Shown in pieces: positions 18,191-26,736 of a DNA stretch of 64,000 nt. Every line of letters starts with the position of its first letter. The stretch's first letter is position 1. Position numbers and translations under genes: made by a program. Under the pieces are notes generated by a model that ran no database searches, was not told the DNA's origin, and saw only the letters and a list, made by a program, of their open reading frames with translations. Location: NCBI GenBank assembly GCA_937901965.1, contig CALGSW010000014.1, positions 62,001 to 126,000 of the forward strand, read 5' to 3'. Origin of the DNA: an uncultured Bacteroidota bacterium (GTDB taxonomy: Bacteria; Bacteroidota; Bacteroidia; Bacteroidales; UBA932).

Positions 18191-18211
18191 TATATTTGTG
18201 AAATTTTCACA
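18191..18211 (+). promoter_or_regulatory. -7 box and overlapping palindrome ahead of upp
   Basis: TATATTTG (18191-18198) fits the phylum's -7 element. It runs into the inverted repeat TGTGAAATTTTCACA (18197-18211), which lies 11 nt before the upp ATG. The palindrome could be an operator or a short leader hairpin. Its function is unproven. Confidence 0.45.
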
Positions 18212-18222
18212 ATCAAAATCAG

Positions 18223-18876
18223 ATGAAGATAATCAACTTGGGTGAGAAGGATTCCGTTCTCAACTCTTTCATTGCGGAGATACGTGATCACATTATCCAA
18301 AAAGACAGCATGAGATTCAGGAGAAATCTTGAAAGAATAGGAGAGGTCTTTGCCTATGAAATAAGCAAAACGCTGAACTATTCAGAGAAAGAGGTTACCA
18401 CACCTCTTGGCATTGCAAAATGCAGAACCCACGACAATGATGTTGTTATCGCTAGTATTATGAGAGCCGGACTTCCGCTCCATGACGGTATTCTTCACTA
18501 TTTTGACAAAGCTCAGAATGCCTTTATTGCAGCCTACCGTAAATATGGTAAAGACAATAAATTCACCATCCAGATAGAGTACGCCAGCAGCCCCACTGTT
18601 GAAGGAAAGATGCTCATTCTTGCAGACACAATGCTAGCAACCGGCTCATCTGTTGTTCTTGCATATAACAGGCTTTGCGAAGGATCTGTGCCTGTACATA
18701 CTCATCTCGTTTGCCCCATAGCAAGTTCTGAAGGTATAGAGTACCTTTCAAAACACCTTCCTCATAAAACCACAACGCTTTGGGTAGGGGCAATTGACGA
18801 GGAACTGACTATAAAATCCTATATAGTTCCTGGTCTTGGTGATGCAGGCGACCTTGCTTACGGCAGCAAGTTATAG
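18223..18876 (+). CDS. upp: Uracil phosphoribosyltransferase
   Basis: 217 residues. It joins uracil and PRPP to give UMP in pyrimidine salvage. The PRPP-binding motif is visible as ILADTMLATGSS near residues 127-138, and the C-terminal uracil-binding VPGLGDAGDLAYG is typical of Upp. The last 6 bp overlap the end of the convergent amidohydrolase gene. Confidence 0.95.
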   Translation: MKIINLGEKDSVLNSFIAEIRDHIIQKDSMRFRRNLERIGEVFAYEISKTLNYSEKEVTTPLGIAKCRTHDNDVVIASIMRAGLPLHDGILHYFDKAQNAFIAAYRKYGKDNKFTIQIEYASSPTVEGKMLILADTMLATGSSVVLAYNRLCEGSVPVHTHLVCPIASSEGIEYLSKHLPHKTTTLWVGAIDEELTIKSYIVPGLGDAGDLAYGSKL

Positions 18877-20499
18877 CAAGCTATATACCTCTTCTCCGGC
18901 AACGAAGGTTTTGAATACTTTTGCAGACGTAACCTCTTCGCGGGTAGCGGTTATTATATCTTTATCCAGAACTGTGAAGTCTGCATATTTGCCTCTCTCT
19001 ATGCTCCCCTTTACACCCTCCTCAAAAGAGGCCCTGGCTGCCCATATAGTCATTGAACGGAGAGCCTGCTCAGGAGTTAGTGCATTCTCCATCTGAAATC
19101 CCTTTTCAGGAATAAATTCAGAATTTACTCTATGCACTGCTGCAAAATATGTAAGTATAGGATTAACCTGTTCAATTGGAAAATCTGTTCCTGAAGGGAG
19201 CCATCCATTCTGCTCCAGAAGTTGTTTATATGCATAGGCACCTTTTATCCTCTCTCCCACCCGTTCATCGGCCCAAAGCATATCTGATGTTGCATGAGTA
19301 GGCTGAACAGATGGTACAATTCCATATTTCCCAAATGTATTCATATCATCCGGGTGGATTATCTGTGCATGTTCAATTCTCCACCTAAGGTCATTCCCTT
19401 CAGGAAGATATTTTGAATATAGTTTAAGAGCAAGCCTGTTGGCAGCATCACCTATGCAATGAGTTGCAACCTGAAATCCGTGGTCAAAGGCCCATTTAGC
19501 AGTTGAGTCCAGTACTTCAGAAGGAGTTGCCTGTATACCTGAAACTGATGCATCGTCTGAGTATGGTGCAATCATCAGAGCTCCTCTTGAGCCGAGTGCT
19601 CCATCTGCGTACATCTTTACAGTACCAACCCTAAGCCTTCCCTTTGTGTAAGGTTTGCTTATTTTTTCAAACATCTCCCTGCCTGGTGTAAGCCAAAGGT
19701 CTATCCTTAATTTGAGATTGCCTTCACTCTGCATACTGTCAAGAATCCGAACCTGATTAAGCTCTGCCCCGGCACTTGAAATAGAGGTTAAGCCATATCT
19801 AAAACACTCCTTTTCAGCAGCAAGTAACATCTCTCTTGTCTCTGCAGCATCCGGTTCAGGTACAATAGATTTGAATCTGTCTGCAGTATTTTCAAGAAAA
19901 ACGCCTGTAAATTTTCCATTTTTTAAGATTGCCTCACCGGGCAGAATTGAAGGGTCACCCGGCTTAATCCCGAGCCTTTCAATTGCGGCATTATTAGCAA
20001 TAACAGCATGAAAATCAATTCGGGAGAGAATTACAGGTATATCCGGAAATAACTCATTTAATCTGGAATTATCCGGAAAACTCTTTTCCGGCCACAAATT
20101 CTGGTCCCAGCCATCTCCAAGCAGAAAATCTGATGGTGACTCTTTTTGCCTTTTCTCAAGCCTTGAGATAATCTCATCAAAAGAGGCCGAGCCCCTGAGA
20201 TCAACCCTTAGCAAACCTTGTCCCAGGCCAGTAATATGACAGTGAGCATCATTAAATCCCGGATAGACGGGCTTTCCCTCCAGGTCAACCATTTTTTCAG
20301 ATCTGTAGGTGTTCAGAATTTCGTTGTCTGACCCCGTTGAAACAATCAGACCATCTTTGACAGCCACAGCACTGCAGACTGTAAATGCCGAATCCACCTT
20401 ATAGATGTTCCCGTTGTAGAGAATGAGATCAACAGTTTCTTTCATTTGACATGATGTTAAAAGCAGGGCGGCAAAAATGCCCAAAAACACTCTTTTCAT
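18871..20499 (-). CDS. Amidohydrolase family lipoprotein (YtcJ-like)
   Basis: 542 residues with a lipoprotein signal (LLTSC, Cys17), so an envelope protein. It matches the amidohydrolase_3/YtcJ group: HCH metal motif in FNDAHCHITG, later His in ATHCIGDAAN and EHAQI, and the C-terminal ADFTVLD. The substrate is unknown, since members act on N-acyl amino acids, formamides or hydantoin-like amides. The gene is convergent with upp and 11 nt downstream of rpoN on the same strand. Confidence 0.87.
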   Translation of the reverse strand: MKRVFLGIFAALLLTSCQMKETVDLILYNGNIYKVDSAFTVCSAVAVKDGLIVSTGSDNEILNTYRSEKMVDLEGKPVYPGFNDAHCHITGLGQGLLRVDLRGSASFDEIISRLEKRQKESPSDFLLGDGWDQNLWPEKSFPDNSRLNELFPDIPVILSRIDFHAVIANNAAIERLGIKPGDPSILPGEAILKNGKFTGVFLENTADRFKSIVPEPDAAETREMLLAAEKECFRYGLTSISSAGAELNQVRILDSMQSEGNLKLRIDLWLTPGREMFEKISKPYTKGRLRVGTVKMYADGALGSRGALMIAPYSDDASVSGIQATPSEVLDSTAKWAFDHGFQVATHCIGDAANRLALKLYSKYLPEGNDLRWRIEHAQIIHPDDMNTFGKYGIVPSVQPTHATSDMLWADERVGERIKGAYAYKQLLEQNGWLPSGTDFPIEQVNPILTYFAAVHRVNSEFIPEKGFQMENALTPEQALRSMTIWAARASFEEGVKGSIERGKYADFTVLDKDIITATREEVTSAKVFKTFVAGEEVYSLL

Positions 20500-20510
20500 T
20501 TGGTGATTGT

Positions 20511-21920
20511 TTATAATTCCTTGCGCAATCTTGCAATAGGTATATTTAACTGCTCCCTGTACTTGGCAACAGTTCTTCTGGCTACTTTGTATCCTTTGTC
20601 ACTCAAAACAGTAACAAGCTCCTCATCTGTCAGGGGCTTTTTCTTATCTTCCACATCAATACTGGAAGCCAGGATATTTTTAATTTCACGGGTAGAGACC
20701 TCTTCACCGCTGTCTGTCATTAATCCCTCAGAGAAAAAGTATTTAAGTGGATAAATTCCAAAATGAGTCTGAATATATTTACAATTAACAACACGAGAAA
20801 TTGTTGAGATATCAAGATTTGTTTTCTCAGCAATATTCTTTAAAACCATGGGTTTGAGTTTTGTTTCATCTCCCTCTATGAAATACTCTCTCTGAAAATC
20901 AATAATAGCATTCATTGTATTCTCAAGAGTGTTGTGGCGTTGTCTTATTGCCTCAATAAACCACTTTGCCGAATCAAGCTTCTGCTTAACAAAAGTGGCT
21001 GCCTCCTTTCCCTCTCTGCTTGATGAATTTGCCGACGTTACCAGCAAATCTGCATATCTCTTGTTCACCTTAAGCTCCGGCACAGAGAATCTTGGCATTG
21101 TCATAATGAGTTCGCCATCCTTATATTCCAGAAGAAAATCAGGAACAACCTGCTGAGCCTGCTCAGCATAAGAGTCGTCAATCTGACCTCCGGGTCTTGG
21201 ATTCAGGTGAATAATCTCCTCAATGGCACTCTTAAGGTCATCCTCAGTGATGCCCATCCTGGATATTATCTTACTATAGTGCTTTTTTGTAAATTCAGAG
21301 AAATAATCTTCAAGAATCTCCTTTGCCATTCTCTGATAAGGGGTCTCCTTTTTTGAGCATATCTGAAGCAGCAGGCACTCCCTGAGATCCCTTGCACCAA
21401 TACCGGCAGGTTCAAATTCCTGAATTTTTGCGAGTATCCTCTCAACCTCGGCCTGATCTGTTACTATACCCTGCTTGAAAGCAATATCATCTGCCAGGGA
21501 CTCTGTATCCCGGCGAAGATATCCGTCATCATCAAGTGAGCCTATAATGTATCTTGCTATAGTCTTGGAGTGCTCATCCATTTCGCTGAACCCAAGCTGG
21601 GATATCAGACTCTGATGAAAACTTTCCCTCACAGAGAACACATTGTACTCCTGCTTAATATCCTTTCCCTGATTGTTTGTGTATAATTTATATGAAGGTA
21701 TCTGATCCTCTGCGCTATAATCACTTAATGATAAATTGCCCGGCTCACTGTCATCTCTATCCTCGTCATCAACACCTTCGTCCAGTACAGGGTTCTCCTC
21801 CAGCTCCTTTTTAATCCTCTGCTCAAGTTCCAGCGTGGGCAACTCCAGTAATTTTATGGTCTGAATCTGGAGTGGAGAGAGCTTCTGTTGTAACTTTTGC
21901 TGTAAACCTTGTTTTAACAT
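20511..21920 (-). CDS. rpoN: RNA polymerase sigma-54 factor
   Basis: 469 residues. The Gln/Leu-rich region I (LKQGLQQKLQQKLSPLQIQ) binds activators, an acidic linker follows, then the core-binding region. The C-terminal RpoN box is ARRTVAKYREQLNIP. It directs transcription from -24/-12 promoters with enhancer-binding ATPases. No such activator is in this window. Confidence 0.96.
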   Translation of the reverse strand: MLKQGLQQKLQQKLSPLQIQTIKLLELPTLELEQRIKKELEENPVLDEGVDDEDRDDSEPGNLSLSDYSAEDQIPSYKLYTNNQGKDIKQEYNVFSVRESFHQSLISQLGFSEMDEHSKTIARYIIGSLDDDGYLRRDTESLADDIAFKQGIVTDQAEVERILAKIQEFEPAGIGARDLRECLLLQICSKKETPYQRMAKEILEDYFSEFTKKHYSKIISRMGITEDDLKSAIEEIIHLNPRPGGQIDDSYAEQAQQVVPDFLLEYKDGELIMTMPRFSVPELKVNKRYADLLVTSANSSSREGKEAATFVKQKLDSAKWFIEAIRQRHNTLENTMNAIIDFQREYFIEGDETKLKPMVLKNIAEKTNLDISTISRVVNCKYIQTHFGIYPLKYFFSEGLMTDSGEEVSTREIKNILASSIDVEDKKKPLTDEELVTVLSDKGYKVARRTVAKYREQLNIPIARLRKEL

Positions 21921-21940
21921 ATTATAGGTCTGCGTTTATG

Positions 21941-21948
21941 CAAAGATA
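21941..21948 (-). promoter_or_regulatory. Probable -7 box of rpoN
   Basis: CAAAGATA on the plus strand reads TATCTTTG on the minus strand, 21 nt upstream of the rpoN ATG. No clear -33 element is seen. Confidence 0.5.
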
Positions 21949-21989
21949 TGATTTTTATTTAACTTCGCACTCAGAATAAACCCGCGTCT

Positions 21990-22817
21990 ATGAACGAAAA
22001 AGAGAATAATCTCCGCATTGATGTAGAGGGAGTGATAGGTTCAAAAAACCCACGATTACTCAAGGTTATTCCCTCTTTCATGATTAATCTGGTTAAGAAA
22101 TTAATCCACCAGAGGGAGATAAACGAAATTCTTGAAAACTACGGTCACCTGAAGGGCAAAGCATTCGCAAATGCTGCACTGAATGATCTGGGGATACAAT
22201 ATAAGATTCACGGATTGGAGAAAATAGGCAAGAACCGCAGATATATGTTTGTCTCAAATCATCCGCTTGGCGGACTTGACGGGATGATCCTCATAGATGT
22301 GTTTGGAGAGATGTTTGATAATGTCAAGTTTGTGGTCAACGATTTGCTTATGCATATTGAACCTCTGAGGAGTGTGTTTGTTCCTGTAAACAAATACGGG
22401 AGACAAAACATTGATAACGCCAAGATGATAATTGACGCATACGACTCAGATGCACAAATTCTCTATTTTCCCGCAGGTCTGTGTTCAAGAATGGTTAATG
22501 GTAAAATAACAGACTTAACGTGGAAGAAGAGCTTTGTGAACCAAGCCATAAAACACGGGAGGGATATTGTGCCAATATTCTTTGGCGGACGAAACTCAAC
22601 ATTCTTTTACAAGTTTGCCAACATCAGAAAATCGTTGGGCATTAAATTTAATTATGAAACTTTACTTCTCCCGCATGAGATGTTCAGGCAGAGAAATGCT
22701 ATCTTTGACATATTCATAGGAGACCCCGTACCTCACGAGACACTGGTTGAGGAGGGGAATCCTGCGTACTGGAGCGAGAGACTGAGAAGTGAAGTTTACA
22801 ATCTAAACAGATTATAA
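21990..22817 (+). CDS. glsA: PlsC-like O-acyltransferase, probable glycine-lipid GlsA
   Basis: 275 residues of the lysophosphatidic-acid-acyltransferase fold. The catalytic motif is seen as SNHPLGGLDG near residue 90. Its His and Asp are five residues apart, not the four usual in PlsC. A second block, ILYFPAGLCSR, corresponds to the substrate-binding EG(T/A)R motif. Two nt downstream lies a GNAT-type N-acyltransferase. In Bacteroides such a pair (GlsB N-acylates glycine, GlsA adds the second O-linked acyl chain) makes glycine lipids. The gene name is by homology and context. Confidence 0.75.
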   Translation: MNEKENNLRIDVEGVIGSKNPRLLKVIPSFMINLVKKLIHQREINEILENYGHLKGKAFANAALNDLGIQYKIHGLEKIGKNRRYMFVSNHPLGGLDGMILIDVFGEMFDNVKFVVNDLLMHIEPLRSVFVPVNKYGRQNIDNAKMIIDAYDSDAQILYFPAGLCSRMVNGKITDLTWKKSFVNQAIKHGRDIVPIFFGGRNSTFFYKFANIRKSLGIKFNYETLLLPHEMFRQRNAIFDIFIGDPVPHETLVEEGNPAYWSERLRSEVYNLNRL

Positions 22818-22818
22818 T

Positions 22819-23823
22819 ATGGAGCCGGTAATACAACCCGTTGACAGAAAGCTCATAATTGACGAGCTTACTGCTGACAAGTTCGTTCGGAACACAAGAA
22901 AAGGAGACAACAAAATATACGAAATAACATACCATGACTCTCCCCACACAATGAGAGAGCTTGGCAGACTGAGGGAGATCTCCTTCAGACTTGCAGGTGG
23001 GGGTACTGGGAAACCACTTGATATTGACGAGTTTGATACAGATCCAAGATATCCGTATAAACAACTTATTGTGTGGGATCCAAAAGATCAGGAGGTGCTG
23101 GGTGCCTACAGGTATATTCATTGCAGAGGGTTGGATCCCAAACATCTGGCAACAAGCGAACTTTTCAATTTTTCCGATGAGTTTATCAAGGACTATATGC
23201 CGTACACAATAGAGCTTGGCAGGTCTTTTATTCAGCCTAACTATCAAAGTACAAATATAAGGCGCAAAGGACTATTTGCCCTTGACAATCTGTGGGACGG
23301 CCTGGGGGCACTTATGCTCCGGCATCCAAACAATAAGTACTTCTTTGGTAAGGTTACTATGTATACATCTTACCATATGAACGCAAGGAATATTCTTCTC
23401 AATTTTCTTAATCAGTATTTTCCGGACCCGTCAAAACTGGTTACACCTATAATACCTCTGGATTACGATAGTCTCAATCCATATTACAGGGAGATGTTTG
23501 CCGATATGGATTACAAGGATGCATACAAACTTATGTCAAAAGAGGTAAGAGAGCTGGGAGAACATATTCCGCCGCTTATTAACTCATACATGAATCTCTC
23601 GCCTAATATGAAGGTATTTGGTACTGCCATAAATGAGCACTTTGGCGGCGTTGAAGAGACCGGGATACTCGTGAGCATTAAAGATGTATATCCGGAAAAA
23701 ATCGAGAGATATTTGACTCCGCTTCTTGCACTGGCAGAAAAGTTCAGAACAAAGTGGTGGCTTACAACAAAAGAGCTCGCAGCAAGGGCAAGAAGAAAAA
23801 AGAGGCAGAATAAGAGAGATTAA
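22819..23823 (+). CDS. glsB: GNAT-type N-acyltransferase, probable glycine-lipid GlsB
   Basis: 334 residues of the OlsB/haemolysin-like acyltransferase group. Recognisable stretches are the GAYRYI strand, the YTIELGRSFIQPNYQ block (about residues 130-145) and LWDGLGALMLRHP, all typical of this family. It should transfer an acyl chain to an amino acid nitrogen. It starts 2 nt after the O-acyltransferase stop, so both are translated from one message. The last 4 bp overlap the convergent SPOR gene. Ornithine lipids are the alternative product. Confidence 0.75.
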   Translation: MEPVIQPVDRKLIIDELTADKFVRNTRKGDNKIYEITYHDSPHTMRELGRLREISFRLAGGGTGKPLDIDEFDTDPRYPYKQLIVWDPKDQEVLGAYRYIHCRGLDPKHLATSELFNFSDEFIKDYMPYTIELGRSFIQPNYQSTNIRRKGLFALDNLWDGLGALMLRHPNNKYFFGKVTMYTSYHMNARNILLNFLNQYFPDPSKLVTPIIPLDYDSLNPYYREMFADMDYKDAYKLMSKEVRELGEHIPPLINSYMNLSPNMKVFGTAINEHFGGVEETGILVSIKDVYPEKIERYLTPLLALAEKFRTKWWLTTKELAARARRKKRQNKRD

Positions 23824-24332
23824 AGAGGTGGGAAGTTTATACTCTCTCTAACTACAAATGCAGCCGGATACTCGGCCGAAATTTCGTTCAGAAGCTTCAT
23901 AGCCTCTGATTTTGTCCTGAAATCACCAACCGTAACTTTAAAGAAAGGACTTTCATGGCTCCAGTAAGCGCGAACAGATGAATATCTGCTTAAGAATCCG
24001 TTCATTACCTCTTGTGATCTGGCTCTGGCATTCTGTTTATTATCAAAGAATATTCTCACCCTGAATCCGGTAAGCCTTTTCACCGCAGCTGCCTCAATAT
24101 TTGTATTCACGGCATCAGCCATACTTCTGCTCTGAGAAATTATCACTCTTGCACCAGATGGCCCGGATTCTGCAATCAATCCGAGTATGTTTTTATTATA
24201 GAATGCCGAATCCATTACAGGCGGATTAACCACAATCAGAGAGTCCGGCTTTGTTGCTGTAAGCTCCTGAGCAATGGACTCAACGGCAAATCCAAAGACA
24301 AAAAAATATAAAACCAGAATTAATTTTCTCAT
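23820..24332 (-). CDS. SPOR domain protein
   Basis: 170 residues with a signal peptide. The C-terminal ~75 residues (GFRVRIFFDNKQNARARSQ ... FRTKSEAMKLLNEI) have the SPOR-domain pattern that binds denuded glycan strands of septal peptidoglycan. A role in division or envelope maintenance is likely. It is transcribed with the upstream LEA-like lipoprotein gene, one base apart. Confidence 0.8.
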   Translation of the reverse strand: MRKLILVLYFFVFGFAVESIAQELTATKPDSLIVVNPPVMDSAFYNKNILGLIAESGPSGARVIISQSRSMADAVNTNIEAAAVKRLTGFRVRIFFDNKQNARARSQEVMNGFLSRYSSVRAYWSHESPFFKVTVGDFRTKSEAMKLLNEISAEYPAAFVVRESINFPPL

Positions 24333-24333
24333 T

Positions 24334-24798
24334 TTAAAATCTTTTAATCAGTTTTTCAAGCGGTAAATTCTTGAATTTAAAGACCCTCTTATTCCCCTTA
24401 TCATTTGATACCACCCCTCTTGCATCTATTTCAAAATCTGACATTTTCCAACTATTTATATTGAGCCCCATAGAAAAGAGTGAGAGCGGGTCAAGAAGTT
24501 CAACATTAAATCTTGCTTTGCTTGTTGTAGTTTTGCCTCTCTCAATCATCTCTGATTCAATCAGCGTAAACTGTGCAAAATTTACTCTCTCTTTGGTAAG
24601 GAAGCCATCTGCTCCTGTTATGGTCAGATCTCTCAGTGATCCGTTTTTTACAACAAACTCTACCTCAACCTCAGCTCTGGATGTACTGTGTATTTTTACA
24701 TCACTGAGCTTAATGTTCACGATTTCAATTTCACTATACCTGTTACAGCCTGTTAAAGCTATAATAATCAATGCTGTAATAAGGACAATTCTCTTCAT
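24334..24798 (-). CDS. LEA-type-2-like lipoprotein
   Basis: 154 residues with lipoprotein signal ALTGC (Cys18). The body resembles the water-stress/LEA-2 beta-sandwich: conserved hydrophobic strands around VEVEFVVKNGSLRDLTI and the later TTTSKARFNVELLDP. Such proteins often act in envelope lipid or protein handling, and the function here is unknown. A minus-strand -7 box lies just upstream at 24817-24824. Confidence 0.6.
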   Translation of the reverse strand: MKRIVLITALIIIALTGCNRYSEIEIVNIKLSDVKIHSTSRAEVEVEFVVKNGSLRDLTITGADGFLTKERVNFAQFTLIESEMIERGKTTTSKARFNVELLDPLSLFSMGLNINSWKMSDFEIDARGVVSNDKGNKRVFKFKNLPLEKLIKRF

Positions 24799-24816
24799 TC
24801 AGATTCAAGATTTATG

Positions 24817-24824
24817 CAAAGTTA
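24817..24824 (-). promoter_or_regulatory. Probable -7 box of the LEA-like/SPOR pair
   Basis: TAACTTTG on the minus strand, 19 nt ahead of the lipoprotein start. It lies back to back with the miaB -7 box (24834-24841). Confidence 0.5.
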
Positions 24825-24833
24825 TAAAAAAGC

Positions 24834-24841
24834 TATATTTG
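24834..24841 (+). promoter_or_regulatory. Probable -7 box of miaB
   Basis: TATATTTG on the plus strand. Transcription would begin near 24847-24849, downstream of an ATG at 24814. This favours the ATG at 24862 as the miaB start. Confidence 0.55.
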
Positions 24842-24861
24842 CACCCATTAAACTGATCATA

Positions 24862-26238
24862 ATGACAAACAAATATCATTCCGTAAAACCAATAACCGGT
24901 GCCGGAGAGAAGAGGCTCTTTATTGAGACATACGGCTGCCAGATGAATGTAAATGACAGCGAAGTAGTTCTCTCAATACTTCAGCCGGCGGGTTATGCTC
25001 TGTGTGAATCTTACAAAGATGCAGACCTTATTCTTATAAATACCTGTTCAATCAGAGATAATGCAGAACAGAGAATATGGGGGCGTCTGGATCTCTTCAG
25101 ACTTGAGAAGATTAAGAGAAAGGGGCTCAGAGTGGGGATACTGGGATGCATGGCCGAGAGGCTTAAAGATGAGTTATTAACCCATACAGCTGTTGACCTG
25201 GTTGCAGGTCCGGACTCATACAGGTCACTGCCCTCTCTTCTTGAAAGCCTTGACAGCGGCAGCAAACAGATTAATACTCTCCTCTCACAGGAGGAGACTT
25301 ATGCAGATATCTCACCTGTAAGAATGGATAAAAACGGAGTCTCCTCATTCATATCCATTATGAGAGGATGCAACAATATGTGCTCATATTGTGTTGTACC
25401 ATACGTAAGAGGAGGAGAGCGAAGCAGAGACCCCCGCAGTATAGAGAGAGAGGCGAGAGAATTATTTGAAAACGGATATAAAGAGGTAACCCTGTTGGGC
25501 CAGAATGTAGATTCATACCACTGGATTAATCCGGACAATCCTACAGAGGTTACAACCTTTTCTATGTTACTGGAGATGATTGCGCTGATTAATCCTGCCC
25601 TGAGGGTAAGGTTCTCCACCTCCCACCCAAAGGATATGAGTGACTCAGTACTTTATACAATGGCAATGTATTCTAACATCTGCAAGCATATTCATCTCCC
25701 GGTTCAATCCGGAAGTGATGCCATGCTTCTTAAGATGAACAGAAAATACACCAGGGCGGAATATCTCGGGAGGGTTGCAAAAATCAGAGAGATTATGCCT
25801 GACTGCTCAATATCAACAGATATCATAGCAGGATTTTCAGGGGAGAGCGAAGAGGACCACCTTGATACACTCTCTGTAATGAGAGAGGTGGGATACTACA
25901 CTGCTTTTATGTTTCAGTACTCTGAAAGGCCCAACACAAAAGCGGCAAGAAGATATCCCGATGATGTGCCTGCTGAGGTAAAGGGCAGACGGCTGGATGA
26001 GGTTATAAAGCTACAGAAGGAGTTGTCGCTTGCAAACAATAAGGCAGATCTTGGAAAAGAGTTTGAGGTACTTGTTGAAGGGTTTTCAAAGAAATCAAAA
26101 GCCGAACTCACCGGGAGGACACAGCAGAACAAAGTGGTTGTATTTCCGGCAGGAGGTCACAAGACCGGAGATTATGTATGGGTTAAGGTGGAGTCCTGCA
26201 CATCGGCTACACTAATTGGAAAAGAGATAACCAGATAG
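24862..26238 (+). CDS. miaB: tRNA-2-methylthio-N6-dimethylallyladenosine synthase
   Basis: 458 residues from the ATG at 24862, chosen because the promoter's -7 box lies between it and an earlier in-frame ATG. The N-terminal UPF0004 domain holds three cluster Cys (YGCQMN, NTCSIR, GCMAE). The radical SAM motif is CNNMCSYC, and a C-terminal TRAM domain follows. It adds the methylthio group to i6A37 of tRNA using two 4Fe-4S clusters. osmC follows 26 nt later. Confidence 0.95.
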   Translation: MTNKYHSVKPITGAGEKRLFIETYGCQMNVNDSEVVLSILQPAGYALCESYKDADLILINTCSIRDNAEQRIWGRLDLFRLEKIKRKGLRVGILGCMAERLKDELLTHTAVDLVAGPDSYRSLPSLLESLDSGSKQINTLLSQEETYADISPVRMDKNGVSSFISIMRGCNNMCSYCVVPYVRGGERSRDPRSIEREARELFENGYKEVTLLGQNVDSYHWINPDNPTEVTTFSMLLEMIALINPALRVRFSTSHPKDMSDSVLYTMAMYSNICKHIHLPVQSGSDAMLLKMNRKYTRAEYLGRVAKIREIMPDCSISTDIIAGFSGESEEDHLDTLSVMREVGYYTAFMFQYSERPNTKAARRYPDDVPAEVKGRRLDEVIKLQKELSLANNKADLGKEFEVLVEGFSKKSKAELTGRTQQNKVVVFPAGGHKTGDYVWVKVESCTSATLIGKEITR

Positions 26239-26264
26239 ACAAATAAAAACAAATTATAAACGCT

Positions 26265-26675
26265 ATGACAAAGATTCGTACATTTTACATTGGAAACCTT
26301 AAGACAGAGGCAGAGCATCTTAAGTCAGGGAGTAAGCTTATGACTGAAGCTCCGGAAGATAATAACGGTAAGGGGGAGATGTTCTCTCCAACTGACCTGT
26401 TTGCCACCTCACTTGGCTCTTGCATGATGACTATTATGGGAATAGCTGCTCAGGCTCACGGTTTTTCAGTTGACGGGATGAGAATTGAAACAGAGAAGAT
26501 AATGGCTTCAAACCCACGCCGGGTTGCTGAACTTAAGCTTGACATCTACCTCCCTCAGAAATACTCAGACAGAGAGATGAGATTTATTGAGAGCTCTGTC
26601 AAGACATGTCCTGTTGCAAACAGCATTCACCCTGATATTATCAAGACAATAACATATCATCAGTCTGAAGAGTAA
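26265..26675 (+). CDS. OsmC/Ohr family protein
   Basis: 136 residues. The two redox Cys of the family are visible in LGSCMMT and KTCPVANS, with the intervening helix-strand pattern. Such proteins reduce organic hydroperoxides, while the YhfA-like branch has no proven substrate. It is probably transcribed with miaB. A hairpin that works as a terminator in the opposite direction follows. Confidence 0.85.
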   Translation: MTKIRTFYIGNLKTEAEHLKSGSKLMTEAPEDNNGKGEMFSPTDLFATSLGSCMMTIMGIAAQAHGFSVDGMRIETEKIMASNPRRVAELKLDIYLPQKYSDREMRFIESSVKTCPVANSIHPDIIKTITYHQSEE

Positions 26676-26717
26676 AAAGAGGGCCCGGTCAATGGCAGTT
26701 GACCGAGCCCCTCTCTT
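26674..26717 (-). terminator. Terminator of the btuB-btuG operon (possibly bidirectional)
   Basis: A 12-bp stem with one mismatch (26681-26692 with 26699-26710) encloses a 6-nt loop. On the minus strand it is followed by a T run (26674-26678), so it ends the btuG message. Confidence 0.75.
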
Positions 26718-26736
26718 CAGCGACAACTTTCAATAA

